A stretch of 44,133 nt of DNA from Dehalococcoidia bacterium (GTDB taxonomy: Bacteria > Chloroflexota > Dehalococcoidia > UBA2979): the NCBI GenBank assembly GCA_028279505.1, contig JANQNP010000078.1, positions 1 to 44,133 of the forward strand, written 5' to 3'. This document shows positions 15,237 through 23,874 of the stretch, one piece after another; position 1 is the stretch's first letter; each line of letters begins with the position of its first letter. A model generated the notes under the pieces. The model worked only from the letters and a program-made list of their open reading frames with translations, ran no database searches and was not told where the DNA came from. A program made the translations under genes and the position numbers.

Positions 15237-16693
15237 CCGCTTTCGCGCCCGAAGCCGTGGCCGCGGTGCCGGACCTGCGCCGCTACGAGGCGCGCCTGCG
15301 CGCCGCGTCGCCGATCGTCGTGCGCGGTCGCGTGCGCGAGGTGATCGGCCTGCTCGTGGAGATCGAGGGCATCTCCGCTCGCCTCGGCGAGCTCTGCGCG
15401 ATCGAGCGTGCTGGTGAGGACGCCGTCCTCGCCGAGATCGTTGGCTTCAGAGGTGAGCGTACGCTCGCGATGCCGCTCGGCGAGCTGCGGGGCGTGCAGT
15501 CGGGTGCGCCAGTGACCTCGCACGGTGCGCTGACGATGGTGCCGGTTGGTGCCGGCGTCCTCGGACGGGTGCTCGACGGCCTCGGCCGGCCGATCGACGG
15601 GCTCGGCCCGATCACCGCCGACTTCGTGCGACCGGGCGCGGGGACGTCACCGCACGTGCTCCAGCGCCGCCGGATCGACCAGACGCTGACCACGGGGGTG
15701 CGGGCGCTCGACGGGCTGCTGACCTGCGGTCTCGGACAGCGGATCGGCATCTTCGCCGGCTCCGGCGTCGGGAAGAGCACCGTCCTCGGGATGATCGCAC
15801 GCCGCGCGTCGACCGACGTCTCGGTGATCGCGCTGATCGGCGAGCGCGGGCGCGAGGTGCGCGAGTTCATCGAGCAGGACCTTGGCCCGGAGGGCCTCGC
15901 GCGCAGCGTGGTGGTGGTCTCGACCTCGGATGAGCCGGCGCCGCTGCGGCTGAACGCGGCCTGGGTGGCGACCACGATCGCCGAGGACTTCCGAGCGCGC
16001 GGCCAGGACGTGTCGCTGCTGATGGACTCCGTCACCCGCTTCGCGATGGCCCGCCGCGAGATCGGGCTCGCGCTCGGCGAGCCACCGGCGATGAAGGGCT
16101 ACACGCCCTCGGTGTTCTCGCAGCTCTCGAGGTTGCTCGAGCGCGCGGGGACCGCGGACGAAGGGTCGATCACGGCCTTCTACACCGTGCTGGTGGAGTC
16201 GGACGACCTCAACGAGCCGATCGCCGACACGGTGCGCGGCACGCTGGACGGGCACGTCGTGCTGTCGCGTGAGCTCGCGTCGCAGAACCACTACCCGGCG
16301 ATCGACATCGCCAACAGCGTGTCGCGGGTGATGCCCGCCGTGGCCTCACAGGCGCACCAGACGGACGCCGCGCGGCTGCGTGAGCTGCTCGCGCGCTACG
16401 AGCGATCCCGCGACCTCGTGCAGATCGGGGCGTACGAGGCCGGGACCGACGGCGCGCTCGACGAGGCGCTGGCGCGACTGCCCGCGATCGAGGCGTTCCT
16501 GCGCCAGCGGCCCGAGGAGTTCAACGACCTCGAGTCGACCGTTGCGCAGCTCCAGGCGGCCGTCGGCGAACCGACTGCCCCGGCTGCACCCTCAGACGGG
16601 CCGACCGAGCTCACGGCGAGCCCGGTCGCGACGCCTGAGCCGGCACCCGACTTCGACCCGATCGCCGAAGCGGTGAGCGAGGCGATCCAATGA
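15233..16693 (+). CDS. fliI: Flagellum-specific export ATPase FliI
   Basis: 486 residues, ATG start in an ATGA overlap with fliH. Hexameric F1-beta-like ATPase that unfolds and delivers export substrates. Walker A GSGVGKST at about 180, Walker B LLMDSVTRFAMARREI, and the family motif GYTPSVFSQLSRLLERAG are all present, as are the IGERGREVREF and SRVMPAV segments. The C-terminal ~45 residues form an extra Pro/Ala/Thr-rich tail not usual in FliI. Followed by fliJ with another ATGA overlap. Confidence 0.97.
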   Translation: MTAFAPEAVAAVPDLRRYEARLRAASPIVVRGRVREVIGLLVEIEGISARLGELCAIERAGEDAVLAEIVGFRGERTLAMPLGELRGVQSGAPVTSHGALTMVPVGAGVLGRVLDGLGRPIDGLGPITADFVRPGAGTSPHVLQRRRIDQTLTTGVRALDGLLTCGLGQRIGIFAGSGVGKSTVLGMIARRASTDVSVIALIGERGREVREFIEQDLGPEGLARSVVVVSTSDEPAPLRLNAAWVATTIAEDFRARGQDVSLLMDSVTRFAMARREIGLALGEPPAMKGYTPSVFSQLSRLLERAGTADEGSITAFYTVLVESDDLNEPIADTVRGTLDGHVVLSRELASQNHYPAIDIANSVSRVMPAVASQAHQTDAARLRELLARYERSRDLVQIGAYEAGTDGALDEALARLPAIEAFLRQRPEEFNDLESTVAQLQAAVGEPTAPAAPSDGPTELTASPVATPEPAPDFDPIAEAVSEAIQ

Positions 16694-17160
16694 GCCAGCC
16701 GTTCCGACTCGGACAGGTCCTCGGCCACGCGCGGCTCAAGGAGGAGGCGCAGGCGGCGCAGCTCTCCACGGTCGACGCGGAATACCGCCGCGCCGTCGCC
16801 GTGCTGATGCAGCTTCGCGAGCAGGAGTCCTCCCAGCTCAACGCGCTGGCCGACGCCACGCGCTCGGGTTCGGTCGACCCCGCCATCACGGAGGCCGCGC
16901 GCCACTATCTCGCCCACCTCGAGTCTTCGATCGACGAGCAGGTCGCGCTGGTCGCGGCCGTCGAGGCGCGGGTGGAGGAGAGCCGCGCGGAGCTGCTGGC
17001 GGTTGCTCGTGAGAAGCGCCTGCTCGAGAAGCTCGAGGAGCGTCACGACGAGGACGTCGCCGCCGACACCGCCCGCCGCGAGAACGCGAGCGCCGACGAG
17101 CTGACCGGCCAGCGGCATCAGCGGATGCAGCAGCGGCGGCCGAACGGGGAGGTGGCGTAG
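16690..17160 (+). CDS. fliJ: Flagellar export protein FliJ
   Basis: 156 residues, starting in an ATGA overlap with fliI. It is a long antiparallel coiled coil of the FliJ type (RLGQVLGHARLKEEAQAAQL, later VEARVEESRAELLAVAREKRLLEKLEERHDED split), analogous to the gamma subunit of F1-ATPase, which sits in the FliI hexamer and recycles chaperones. Sequence conservation is low, so the call rests on coiled-coil architecture, length and its position after fliI. Confidence 0.88.
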   Translation: MSQPFRLGQVLGHARLKEEAQAAQLSTVDAEYRRAVAVLMQLREQESSQLNALADATRSGSVDPAITEAARHYLAHLESSIDEQVALVAAVEARVEESRAELLAVAREKRLLEKLEERHDEDVAADTARRENASADELTGQRHQRMQQRRPNGEVA

Positions 17161-17573
17161 TGCTGACCTCAATCTTCGACACCAAGGCGATGCAGGCGGC
17201 GCGTACGGCCCTCACGGGCCTGAGCCGGCGCCAGGAGGCGATCAGCGCCAACGTCGCCAACATCGACACCCCGGGCTATCAGCGGCGCGCCGTCAGCTTC
17301 GAGTCGTCGCTCGCCGCGGAGCTGACCACCGGCGCGGAGTCGCCGCACCGGCTCCGCACGACGGACCCACGGCACATCGATCGCCCCAGTGGCAGCGCGA
17401 GTGACCAGGGAGTCGTCGAGGCGCGAGATGTGGTCTCGGCGCGGAACGACGGCAACAACGTGAGCATCGATGAAGAGATGACGCTCCTGGTGGAGACACA
17501 GATTCGCTACCAGGCGCTGACGCAATCGGTCGGTCGCCGCATCGGCACGTTGCGGACGGTGATCCGTGGCTAG
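17160..17573 (+). CDS. flgB: Flagellar proximal rod protein FlgB
   Basis: 137 residues, GTG start sharing one base with the fliJ stop. FlgB is the first proximal-rod subunit. The N-terminal rod signature LSRRQEAISANVANIDTPGY and the C-terminal helix (DEEMTLLVETQIRYQALTQSVGRR) are typical. Length is normal. In most genomes flgBC-fliE precede fliF; here they follow fliJ. Confidence 0.96.
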   Translation: MLTSIFDTKAMQAARTALTGLSRRQEAISANVANIDTPGYQRRAVSFESSLAAELTTGAESPHRLRTTDPRHIDRPSGSASDQGVVEARDVVSARNDGNNVSIDEEMTLLVETQIRYQALTQSVGRRIGTLRTVIRG

Positions 17574-17630
17574 CGCAGCCGCGGTGAGCGCGCTCTTGCC
17601 AGGTACGTGGCGGCAGGACGGGAGGCCCTC

Positions 17631-18074
17631 ATGGGCTTGATGAACAGCCTGCGGATCTCGGCCAGCTCGCTGCAGGCGCAGCGGCTGCGGATGGACGTGA
17701 TCGCGAACAACGTCGCGAACACGAACACCACCAACGGCCCGGACGAGACGCCGTACCAGCGGCAGTCGGTGGTGTTCCGCGAGCAGTCGGCGAGCCGGCC
17801 GTTCGGCGACTTCCTCGGACGGGCGCGCGACAGCGCTGCTGCCGGTGGCGTCGAGGTCGCCTCGATCCATGTCGACAACGCGCCGCCGCGTGAGATCTAC
17901 GACCCGGCACACCCGGACGCGAACGCGGAGGGCTATGTGCTGATGCCGAACATCGACGTCGTGACGGAGATGACCGACCTCTCCGGCGCCGGGCGCGCCT
18001 ACGAGGCGACGGTCACCGTCCTGAACGCCACCAAGGCGATGGCGCTCAACGCGCTGAACATCGGCCGCGGCTAG
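17631..18074 (+). CDS. flgC: Flagellar proximal rod protein FlgC
   Basis: 147 residues from ATG 17631, with GGGAGG about six bases upstream. Rod signature MDVIANNVANTNT is near the N-terminus, with an insertion (TNGPDETP) before the usual YQRQ. The C-terminal motif MTDLSGAGRAYEATVTVLNATK matches FlgC ('D M I xA xRAYEANVxxxN'). Forms the proximal rod with FlgB, FlgF and FliE. Confidence 0.96.
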   Translation: MGLMNSLRISASSLQAQRLRMDVIANNVANTNTTNGPDETPYQRQSVVFREQSASRPFGDFLGRARDSAAAGGVEVASIHVDNAPPREIYDPAHPDANAEGYVLMPNIDVVTEMTDLSGAGRAYEATVTVLNATKAMALNALNIGRG

Positions 18075-18121
18075 CGAGGTCATCGCTCGCAGGAGCGATC
18101 GACTGAACGAGGAGTGCAGAG

Positions 18122-18424
18122 ATGAACGTATTCGGAGTCGGCGCCAGCGGCGCCGCGGGTCTCCCGGATGTCGGCTCGATTGCCTCGGGCGCTGGCGCGC
18201 AGGAGAGCGGCGACAGCAGCGCCTTCAGCCAGCTCCTCGATGGGTTGAACGACGCCTCGGGGTTGGCCGACCAGGCGGTGACGGACATCGCCACGGGCGC
18301 CGACGCGGACCTTCATGACGTGACGCTGGCGGTCGAGATGGAATCGCTGGCGTTCGACCTGGCCGTGCAGATCAGGAACCGCCTGGTCGACGCGTACCAG
18401 GAAGTCTTCCGGATGCAGATCTAA
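18122..18424 (+). CDS. fliE: Flagellar hook-basal body protein FliE
   Basis: 100 residues, ATG with GAGGAG eight bases upstream. FliE joins the MS ring and export gate to the rod. FSQLLDGLNDASGLADQAV and the C-terminal helix DVTLAVEMESLAFDLAVQIR followed by LVDAYQEVFRMQI match the FliE domain ('DVmIAxxKAxlsfqlxvqVRNKlvdAYqEImrMqv'). Confidence 0.94.
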   Translation: MNVFGVGASGAAGLPDVGSIASGAGAQESGDSSAFSQLLDGLNDASGLADQAVTDIATGADADLHDVTLAVEMESLAFDLAVQIRNRLVDAYQEVFRMQI

Positions 18425-18482
18425 CTGCGTCTGGCTTGGCGGGAGCGGCCCGACGTCGGGTCGCGGGAAGAGGTGATATGGC

Positions 18483-19922
18483 GTGAATTCAGTGAACACG
18501 GTCGGTCTTCCCGGCCCCGCACCGCCGGCGACGGGGACGTCGCCACCAGCGGACGCGGGGACTGGTGAGGCGGCGCCGTTCGCGGAGGCGCTTCAGGGAG
18601 CGGGTCCAACCGGGCCTGCCTCGATGCGCACCGGGGGCGAACCGCCGGGACCTGAACCGGGTTCGCTCGATGTGGCTGCGCTGGTCCAGCTGTTGCTGGG
18701 CGGGGAAGTACCACCGGGCGACCAAACCATCGCAGAACCAGGAATCCAGCCGGACCGCGCCGCGGGAGCTGGAGTGAATCAGACCGAGGACGCCGGGGAA
18801 CCGGTGGACGGGGAGACGCTCGTGGCCTTGATGGCTCAGCTCGCTGCCCCGGTGGCGGAGCCCGACGCGGGTCCGCCGCTCGTCGCGCTGTCGGTGGCTG
18901 GCGCCACCGCGCAGCAGACGGCTGCCCGCACCTCCTCGACGTCTGCCACCGTCGAGGTGCCGACCCCCTCCGCCGATCAGGCGGGGGTGGTGACTGCACC
19001 TCCCGAGGGGTCGAGTGACGGCTCGCCGGTGCTCCCGCCGCCTCCGGCGGCGGACACAGCACCTGCTGAGCTGGCGTCCGATGTCGCGCCCAAGGTCGAG
19101 GAGACGCAGTTGCTGCCGCTCGCCTCGGTCGCTGACGAGGACGCCGTGGCGGCCGAGTTGCCTGAGACCGTCGACGCGCCGATCGCCGAGGAGCCGGCCG
19201 TGGCCGACCTCGATGCGACGGCGGCGGACGCGGTGGCGGACGACGCGGCCGTGGAGCGGCCCGCACCGGAACCGGTGCGAGTCGAGGCGCCGACGGCGGC
19301 GTCACGTGAACCGGCCACGCCGGCGAACGTGGTTGCCGACGATGCGGCGCTGCCGCCAGTCGGCCAGGCGACCTCGACGAGCGCTCGCTCGACGACGCCG
19401 GTGTCGGCCACCGAGCCGGCCGCGGTGCCGCCGAGCAACGAGGCCTTCACCGCCGAGCTGGCGAGCACGGTCCGCCGCGCCTCGTTGCTCGGCGATCAGG
19501 AAGTGCGGCTGCTGCTCAACCCACCGGAGCTGGGTCACCTGGATGTCCGGGTGGTCGAGTCGCCGGAGGGGCTGCGCATCGTGCTCGAGGCCGCCTCGGC
19601 CGAGGCACGCGAGCTGATCGAGCAGCAACTGCCGGCGCTGCGCACGGCCCTGGAGGGGCGCGACCTGAAGGTCGAGCGGCTCCAGGTGGACCAGGCGTTG
19701 GACGCCTCGGCGTTGGATGAGCAAGCCGAACGCGACCTGCGGCAGGACGGACAGGGCGAGGGTGGACCGGATCAGTCCGGTCAGGACGCCACGCCGTGGT
19801 CGCCTACCGCATCGCTGCGATCGGATGACGGCAGTGAGCCGGCAGCCGCCGGTGCCGTCAGCGGATCAGAGTCAAACACGCAGACGGCAGCCGGCGATGG
19901 CCGGTTGGACGTCCTGGCGTAG
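18483..19922 (+). CDS. fliK: Flagellar hook-length control protein FliK
   Basis: 479 residues, GTG start with GAAGAGGTGAT upstream. The molecular ruler that sets hook length and switches export specificity. Residues 1-315 are Pro/Ala/Glu/Thr-rich and disordered, as expected for the ruler. Residues about 325-410 form the conserved FliK C-terminal domain (VRLLLNPPELGHLDVRVVES; VLEAASAEARELIEQQLPAL; RDLKVERLQV). An acidic Gln/Gly/Ser-rich tail follows. Ten bases separate it from flgD. Confidence 0.93.
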   Translation: MNSVNTVGLPGPAPPATGTSPPADAGTGEAAPFAEALQGAGPTGPASMRTGGEPPGPEPGSLDVAALVQLLLGGEVPPGDQTIAEPGIQPDRAAGAGVNQTEDAGEPVDGETLVALMAQLAAPVAEPDAGPPLVALSVAGATAQQTAARTSSTSATVEVPTPSADQAGVVTAPPEGSSDGSPVLPPPPAADTAPAELASDVAPKVEETQLLPLASVADEDAVAAELPETVDAPIAEEPAVADLDATAADAVADDAAVERPAPEPVRVEAPTAASREPATPANVVADDAALPPVGQATSTSARSTTPVSATEPAAVPPSNEAFTAELASTVRRASLLGDQEVRLLLNPPELGHLDVRVVESPEGLRIVLEAASAEARELIEQQLPALRTALEGRDLKVERLQVDQALDASALDEQAERDLRQDGQGEGGPDQSGQDATPWSPTASLRSDDGSEPAAAGAVSGSESNTQTAAGDGRLDVLA

Positions 19923-19931
19923 GAGCGACTG

Positions 19932-20636
19932 ATGGTGTCGAACGTCGGACGAACGCTGGATGACTTCTCGATCCCGACCTCGCAACGGGCGACGAGCGAA
20001 GACCTGGGCCAGGAGGACTTCCTCAAGCTCATGGTCGAGCAGATGCGAAATCAGAACCCGCTGGATCCGCAGGACAACTCGGAGTTCTTCAGCCAGATCG
20101 CCCAGTTCCAGACGCTGGACGCGATGACGGTGATCTCCGAGGCGATCACGACGCTGGTCGAGATCAGCGGCCTCTCGAACGCGAGCTCGCTGATCGGCCG
20201 CTCGATCGTCGCTGAGATCGAGCAGTCGCCCGATCCGGCGACCGGGTTCCCGCGCCCACCTGAAGAGGTGAGCGGGATCGTGGAGCGGGTGACGTTCGAC
20301 CAGAACGGCGCCGTGCTCCACGTCGGCGACCTGGCGATCCCGTCGGCGGCCGTCGTCGAGATCACCGAGACCGCCGAGGTCGCTGCGCCCGCCGCGCCGT
20401 CCGTTGCGGACGTCACGGCGGAGTTGCTCGCGCAGCTCGAGGCGCTCGGGGTGTTTGGCCTCGATGGTTCGGGTGCTGACCCGGAGGCGGGAGCCGACGG
20501 CTCGGCTGACGAGGCGGGCGCGGCCGACGAGGCCGCGGCGGCCGATGAGGCGAGCGAGGATTCGACGCCAGGGACCACGGCCGCGGTGCCGGGGGCAACG
20601 GCCGAGGAATCGGCCTCGGATGAGGCGGCAGCATGA
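19932..20636 (+). CDS. flgD: Flagellar hook assembly (cap) protein FlgD
   Basis: 234 residues. The conserved FlgD N-terminal domain is clear: LGQEDFLKLMVEQMRNQNPL, DPQDNSEFFSQIAQFQTLD, then the SSLIGRSIVA strand. FlgD caps the growing hook. Instead of the FlgD Tudor/FnIII C-terminal domains, the last ~65 residues are an Ala/Asp/Glu-rich low-complexity tail (DEAGAADEAAAADEASED). Overlaps the following small gene in an ATGA junction. Confidence 0.94.
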   Translation: MVSNVGRTLDDFSIPTSQRATSEDLGQEDFLKLMVEQMRNQNPLDPQDNSEFFSQIAQFQTLDAMTVISEAITTLVEISGLSNASSLIGRSIVAEIEQSPDPATGFPRPPEEVSGIVERVTFDQNGAVLHVGDLAIPSAAVVEITETAEVAAPAAPSVADVTAELLAQLEALGVFGLDGSGADPEAGADGSADEAGAADEAAAADEASEDSTPGTTAAVPGATAEESASDEAAA

Positions 20637-21007
20637 TCGATGCCGTCAATCCGGGTGGAGTGCGTGGCCTCGGCCACGCGGCGCCGACGCCGGCCACTCG
20701 GCCGGCGGCTGGGAACGCCAGCTTCGAGGCCGCGCTGGGACGTGCCGACTCGTCGGTGCAGTTCTCGCGTCACGCCACGAAGCGCATTGAGCAGCGAGGG
20801 CTCGACCTCGACGCGGCTCGCCTCGAACGCCTCGAGCAGGCGGTCGGGCGAGCGGCCGACAAGGGGGCTCGTGACTCGCTGATTCTCTTGGATGAGTTAG
20901 CGCTGGTGGTCAGCGTGCAGCAACGCACGGTGGTCACGGCGATGGATGAAACGGCTAGCAGGGAGCACGTCTTCACGAACATCGACAGCGTGGTGATTGC
21001 TGACTAA
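20633..21007 (+). CDS. Conserved flagellar operon protein (TIGR02530-like)
   Basis: 124 residues, ATGA overlap with flgD. After a ~40-residue variable N-terminus comes the family core: VQFSRHATKRIEQRGLDLD, a central helix (RLERLEQAVGRAADKGARDSL), the strand LILLDELALVVSVQQRTVVTA and the end VFTNIDSVVI. Small proteins of this kind recur between flgD and flgE in many Gram-positive-type flagellar operons; their role is not established. Position and sequence both fit. Confidence 0.85.
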   Translation: MIDAVNPGGVRGLGHAAPTPATRPAAGNASFEAALGRADSSVQFSRHATKRIEQRGLDLDAARLERLEQAVGRAADKGARDSLILLDELALVVSVQQRTVVTAMDETASREHVFTNIDSVVIAD

Positions 21008-21021
21008 TCACCGACGAATGA

Positions 21022-21145
21022 GCCGCCTCGGCGGCAACTCGCAACGGCGCCGGACCCTTCCGGGAAGCGCCACCTGCGAGGCTCTTTCGCTCGCGAACCC
21101 GCGAGCGCGAGGCGCGGAACATGGTCCCCGCGGGTACGCGAGGAC
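21022..21145 (+). promoter_or_regulatory. Structured leader upstream of flgE
   Basis: Four successive inverted repeats fill the 165-base gap before flgE: 21022-21035 (GCCGC-CTCG-GCGGC), 21046-21071 (GGCGC/GCGCC around a CGGA/TCCG inner stem), 21088-21107 (perfect 8-bp CGCTCGCG/CGCGAGCG) and 21124-21145 (GTCC/GGAC). The conserved core bases of the c-di-GMP-I riboswitch are absent. It could be an operon attenuator, an RNA-binding-protein target or an unknown structured leader. Confidence 0.4.
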
Positions 21146-21172
21146 AGGAACACCGGGAAGGGTGTACCGACC

Positions 21173-22444
21173 ATGATGCGATCCCTCTTTGCAGCCATTT
21201 CGGGGCTGCAGAACCACGTCACCTACATGGACGTGGTGGGCAACAACATCGCGAACGTCAACACGCAGGGCTACAAGGCCAGCCGGGTGACGTTCCAGGA
21301 CATGCTGACGCAGAACATCGCCGGTGCGAGTGCGCCGACGGCCGACCGAGGCGGGACCAACCCGCAGCAGGTTGGGCTCGGCATGAAGCTGGGTGGCATC
21401 AACGTCATCCACACGCAGGGTGCGTTGCAGGCCACGGGGAACAGCACGGACTTTGCGGTGCAGGGGAGCGGGTTCTTCATCGTCAAGGACGGGCAGCGGG
21501 TCTTCTACACCCGTGACGGGGCCTTCGACGTATCGGTGACCGGCGAACTGGTGAACCCGACCAACGGGTTCAAGGTTCAGGGTTGGAACGCCGACACCAA
21601 CGGCGTGACGGACGTGAACACGCCGATCGGCGCGATTACGATCCCGCTCGGCCAGTCGATCGCGGCGCAGGAGTCCACGCTCGCGACGTTCACGGGCAAC
21701 CTGGACGCGCGAGTCGCGACCGGCGCGAGCTTCTCCACCACGATGGACGTGTACGACTCGCTGGGTGCCGCGCATCCGGTAGTCGTGACGTACACGAAGA
21801 ACGCCACCCCCAACGTCTGGGACGTGACCGCCACCAGCGCTGACCCGCTGGTGAGCGCGCTCTCGGTGGACGTGGACGGACTGGGTGGCACCCAGGCGAC
21901 CTTTGACGTCACCGGCCGTCTGACGACGGCGGGTACGCCAATGGTGATCGACATCGACCTCGACACGGCGTCGGGCGCCGGTACTACCGGTGTCGTCGAC
22001 TTCCAGACGACGGTCGACATCGACGCGATCACCCAGTTCGCATCGGCGGGGCAGATCTCGCCATCGTTCAACAACGGGTTCTCGGCCGGTTCGTTGCTGA
22101 CCTTCTCGGTCGGTCCGGGCGGTGACATCACGGGCATCTTCTCGAACGGCACGACGCGGCCGCTCGGTCAGATCGCCACGGCGGCGTTCACCAACCCGGC
22201 TGGTCTCGCGAAGGCGGGCGCGAACAACTTCGAGGCGACCTCGAACTCCGGGATCGCCCTCGTGGGGACGCCGGGTACGGGCGGCCGTGGCTCGATTGGC
22301 GCTGGCGTGTTGGAGGGTTCGAACACGGACCTCGCTCGGGAGTTCACCAACGTGGTGGTCGCCCAGCGTGGCTTCCAGGCATCGAGCCGGATCATCTCCA
22401 CCGCCGACGAGATGCTGGAGAGCCTGGTCAATCTGATCCGATAG
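21173..22444 (+). CDS. flgE: Flagellar hook protein FlgE
   Basis: 423 residues, ATG 21173 (a second ATG follows immediately). Subunit of the universal joint between rod and filament. The N-terminal rod/hook signature VVGNNIANVNTQGYKASR, the FlgE D1/D2 landmarks (FAVQGSGFFIVKDGQ; FYTRDGAFDVSVTGELV; GFKVQGWNAD) and the C-terminal helix (VVVAQRGFQASSRIISTADE, then MLESLVNLIR) are complete. The long central domain distinguishes it from FlgG. It is set apart from flgD by a structured 165-base leader, so it may be controlled separately. Confidence 0.95.
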   Translation: MMRSLFAAISGLQNHVTYMDVVGNNIANVNTQGYKASRVTFQDMLTQNIAGASAPTADRGGTNPQQVGLGMKLGGINVIHTQGALQATGNSTDFAVQGSGFFIVKDGQRVFYTRDGAFDVSVTGELVNPTNGFKVQGWNADTNGVTDVNTPIGAITIPLGQSIAAQESTLATFTGNLDARVATGASFSTTMDVYDSLGAAHPVVVTYTKNATPNVWDVTATSADPLVSALSVDVDGLGGTQATFDVTGRLTTAGTPMVIDIDLDTASGAGTTGVVDFQTTVDIDAITQFASAGQISPSFNNGFSAGSLLTFSVGPGGDITGIFSNGTTRPLGQIATAAFTNPAGLAKAGANNFEATSNSGIALVGTPGTGGRGSIGAGVLEGSNTDLAREFTNVVVAQRGFQASSRIISTADEMLESLVNLIR

Positions 22445-22458
22445 CGATGAGTAGTCGG

Positions 22459-22490
22459 GGCGTGGCCGGATGCATGAGTCCGGCCGCGCC
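22459..22490 (+). terminator. Strong hairpin after flgE (possible terminator)
   Basis: A 12-bp stem (GGCGTGGCCGGA with TCCGGCCGCGCC, one G-T pair) and an 8-base loop, 14 bases after the flgE stop. No T-tract follows, so factor-independent termination is uncertain; it may stabilise the flgE mRNA end. Confidence 0.5.
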
Positions 22491-22533
22491 GCCGACGATG
22501 TAGGTACCGAAACGCAGGGTGCACGGAGGGCGT

Positions 22534-23871
22534 GTGAGCACCACTCAGAATCGATCGCTCCCCGAGAGCTATCGACACCTGAACGAGTTCGCTGTCCGCT
22601 ACCCGGCGGGGTCGGCGGTGTACGAGCCCGGGCAGGCCCTCGATCGCTTCTTCGTCGTGCTCAGCGGCCGGGTCCGTCTCGAGGCGCCGGCTCCCGGCGG
22701 TGACCTGACCTCGGTCGGTGAGGCCGTGCGCGGCCAGCTGATCGGGCACCTTGCGGCGTTCGAGGGCCGTCCGCCGCTGGCTGGTGCGACGACGGTCGAC
22801 GACTCGGTGCTGATCGCCGTCCCGGTCGCGAACGCGACCGCGGCGTTTGCTGTCTCGCCGGACCTCGCGATCGAGATTGCTCGCGACCTCGCGGGGCGCG
22901 TGCCCGTCGACATCGCCTCCGAGGTGCCGGAGCAACTCCCCACTCCGCTGCCGGAGCCTGCGGCGGTTGATGAACCCTCGGCGGTTGAGACACCGGCCGA
23001 GGACGCTGTACCGGCGGCTGCGGACACCTCGGCTGCGGCGGATGTCGCTACCGAGGAGACGCCGGCCGCGGAGCCGAGCCCGCCCGCTGAGGCGAACCCG
23101 GCTGCATCGACCGCCGCTGCGATCGGTGGCGGGTGGGTACCCGCGCTCACCAGGCTGGACGTCGAGTACGACGATTCCTTCTTCTTCAAAGACCAGACCG
23201 ATTGCCCGGCGTGCGGCAGTCGCTTCGAGTACCTCCGCGTCCGCACGGCGGGCGTTCGGCCGCAGCACCGCGAGTCGGACTTCTACGTGAGCTACCGCTC
23301 AGAAGATCCGACGCGCTACGGCATCGTCGTCTGCCCGACCTGCAGCTTCGCCGCGACCCACGACGACTTCGGCACGCTCGACGAGGAGGAGCGCGCGGCG
23401 ATCGTCGGCGCGCGACACCAGCGCGGGCGCTACGACTACCCGAACCTCGGTGGGGTGCGTGACCTCGAGGAGTCGCTGATCGCGCTCGACCTTGCCCAGT
23501 CGTGCTACGCGCTGCGCCCGCCAAGTCCGCGCCGCGATGCCGTGCTGCTGCATCGCCGCGCCTGGATCGAACGTGAGCGCGGCGACGAGGCGGCCGAGCG
23601 CGACTGGCTCGAGCAGGCGCGCGACGCCTACCAGCGTTCGTTTGAGTTGGACGGCGAGATCTCCGAGGAGTCGGCGATGCGGGTCGCCTACCTGATCGGT
23701 GACCTCAGCCTGCGCCTCGACGACCCGCACCTCGGCGCCCAGTGGCTCGAGACCGCCACGCGGTTCCCCGAAGCGAAGGCCCAGAGCGGCCTCGAGCGCC
23801 TCGCGCGCGACCGCCTCTCGGACGCGCGGAAGCTGCTCGCCGAGCTCGAAGCTGAGCGGCAGTCGGCGTAG
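22534..23871 (+). CDS. cNMP-binding-fold / DUF2225 fusion protein with TPR-like tail
   Basis: 445 residues from GTG 22534 (ACGGAGGG upstream). Residues about 15-125 form a cyclic-nucleotide-binding beta-roll (YEPGQALDRFFVVLSGRVRLEA). The phosphate-binding cassette is altered: the usual G-E pair reads G71-H72, and the P-R-x-A-T stretch reads P81-L-A-G-A-T, so the ribose-contacting Glu and phosphate-binding Arg are missing and cAMP/cGMP binding is doubtful. An Ala/Pro/Glu linker (130-200) leads to a DUF2225 zinc-ribbon domain (CPAC at 224-227, RESDFYVSYR, CPTC at 267-270) and a helical TPR-like C-terminus. Cytosolic. Probably a regulatory or scaffold protein; function unknown. Confidence 0.82.
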   Translation: MSTTQNRSLPESYRHLNEFAVRYPAGSAVYEPGQALDRFFVVLSGRVRLEAPAPGGDLTSVGEAVRGQLIGHLAAFEGRPPLAGATTVDDSVLIAVPVANATAAFAVSPDLAIEIARDLAGRVPVDIASEVPEQLPTPLPEPAAVDEPSAVETPAEDAVPAAADTSAAADVATEETPAAEPSPPAEANPAASTAAAIGGGWVPALTRLDVEYDDSFFFKDQTDCPACGSRFEYLRVRTAGVRPQHRESDFYVSYRSEDPTRYGIVVCPTCSFAATHDDFGTLDEEERAAIVGARHQRGRYDYPNLGGVRDLEESLIALDLAQSCYALRPPSPRRDAVLLHRRAWIERERGDEAAERDWLEQARDAYQRSFELDGEISEESAMRVAYLIGDLSLRLDDPHLGAQWLETATRFPEAKAQSGLERLARDRLSDARKLLAELEAERQSA

Positions 23872-23874
23872 CCG

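Noticed and set aside
21008..21172. c-di-GMP riboswitch upstream of flgE
   Set aside because: The conserved core bases and tetraloop-receptor arrangement of GEMM-I, and the class II pseudoknot pattern, are not found.
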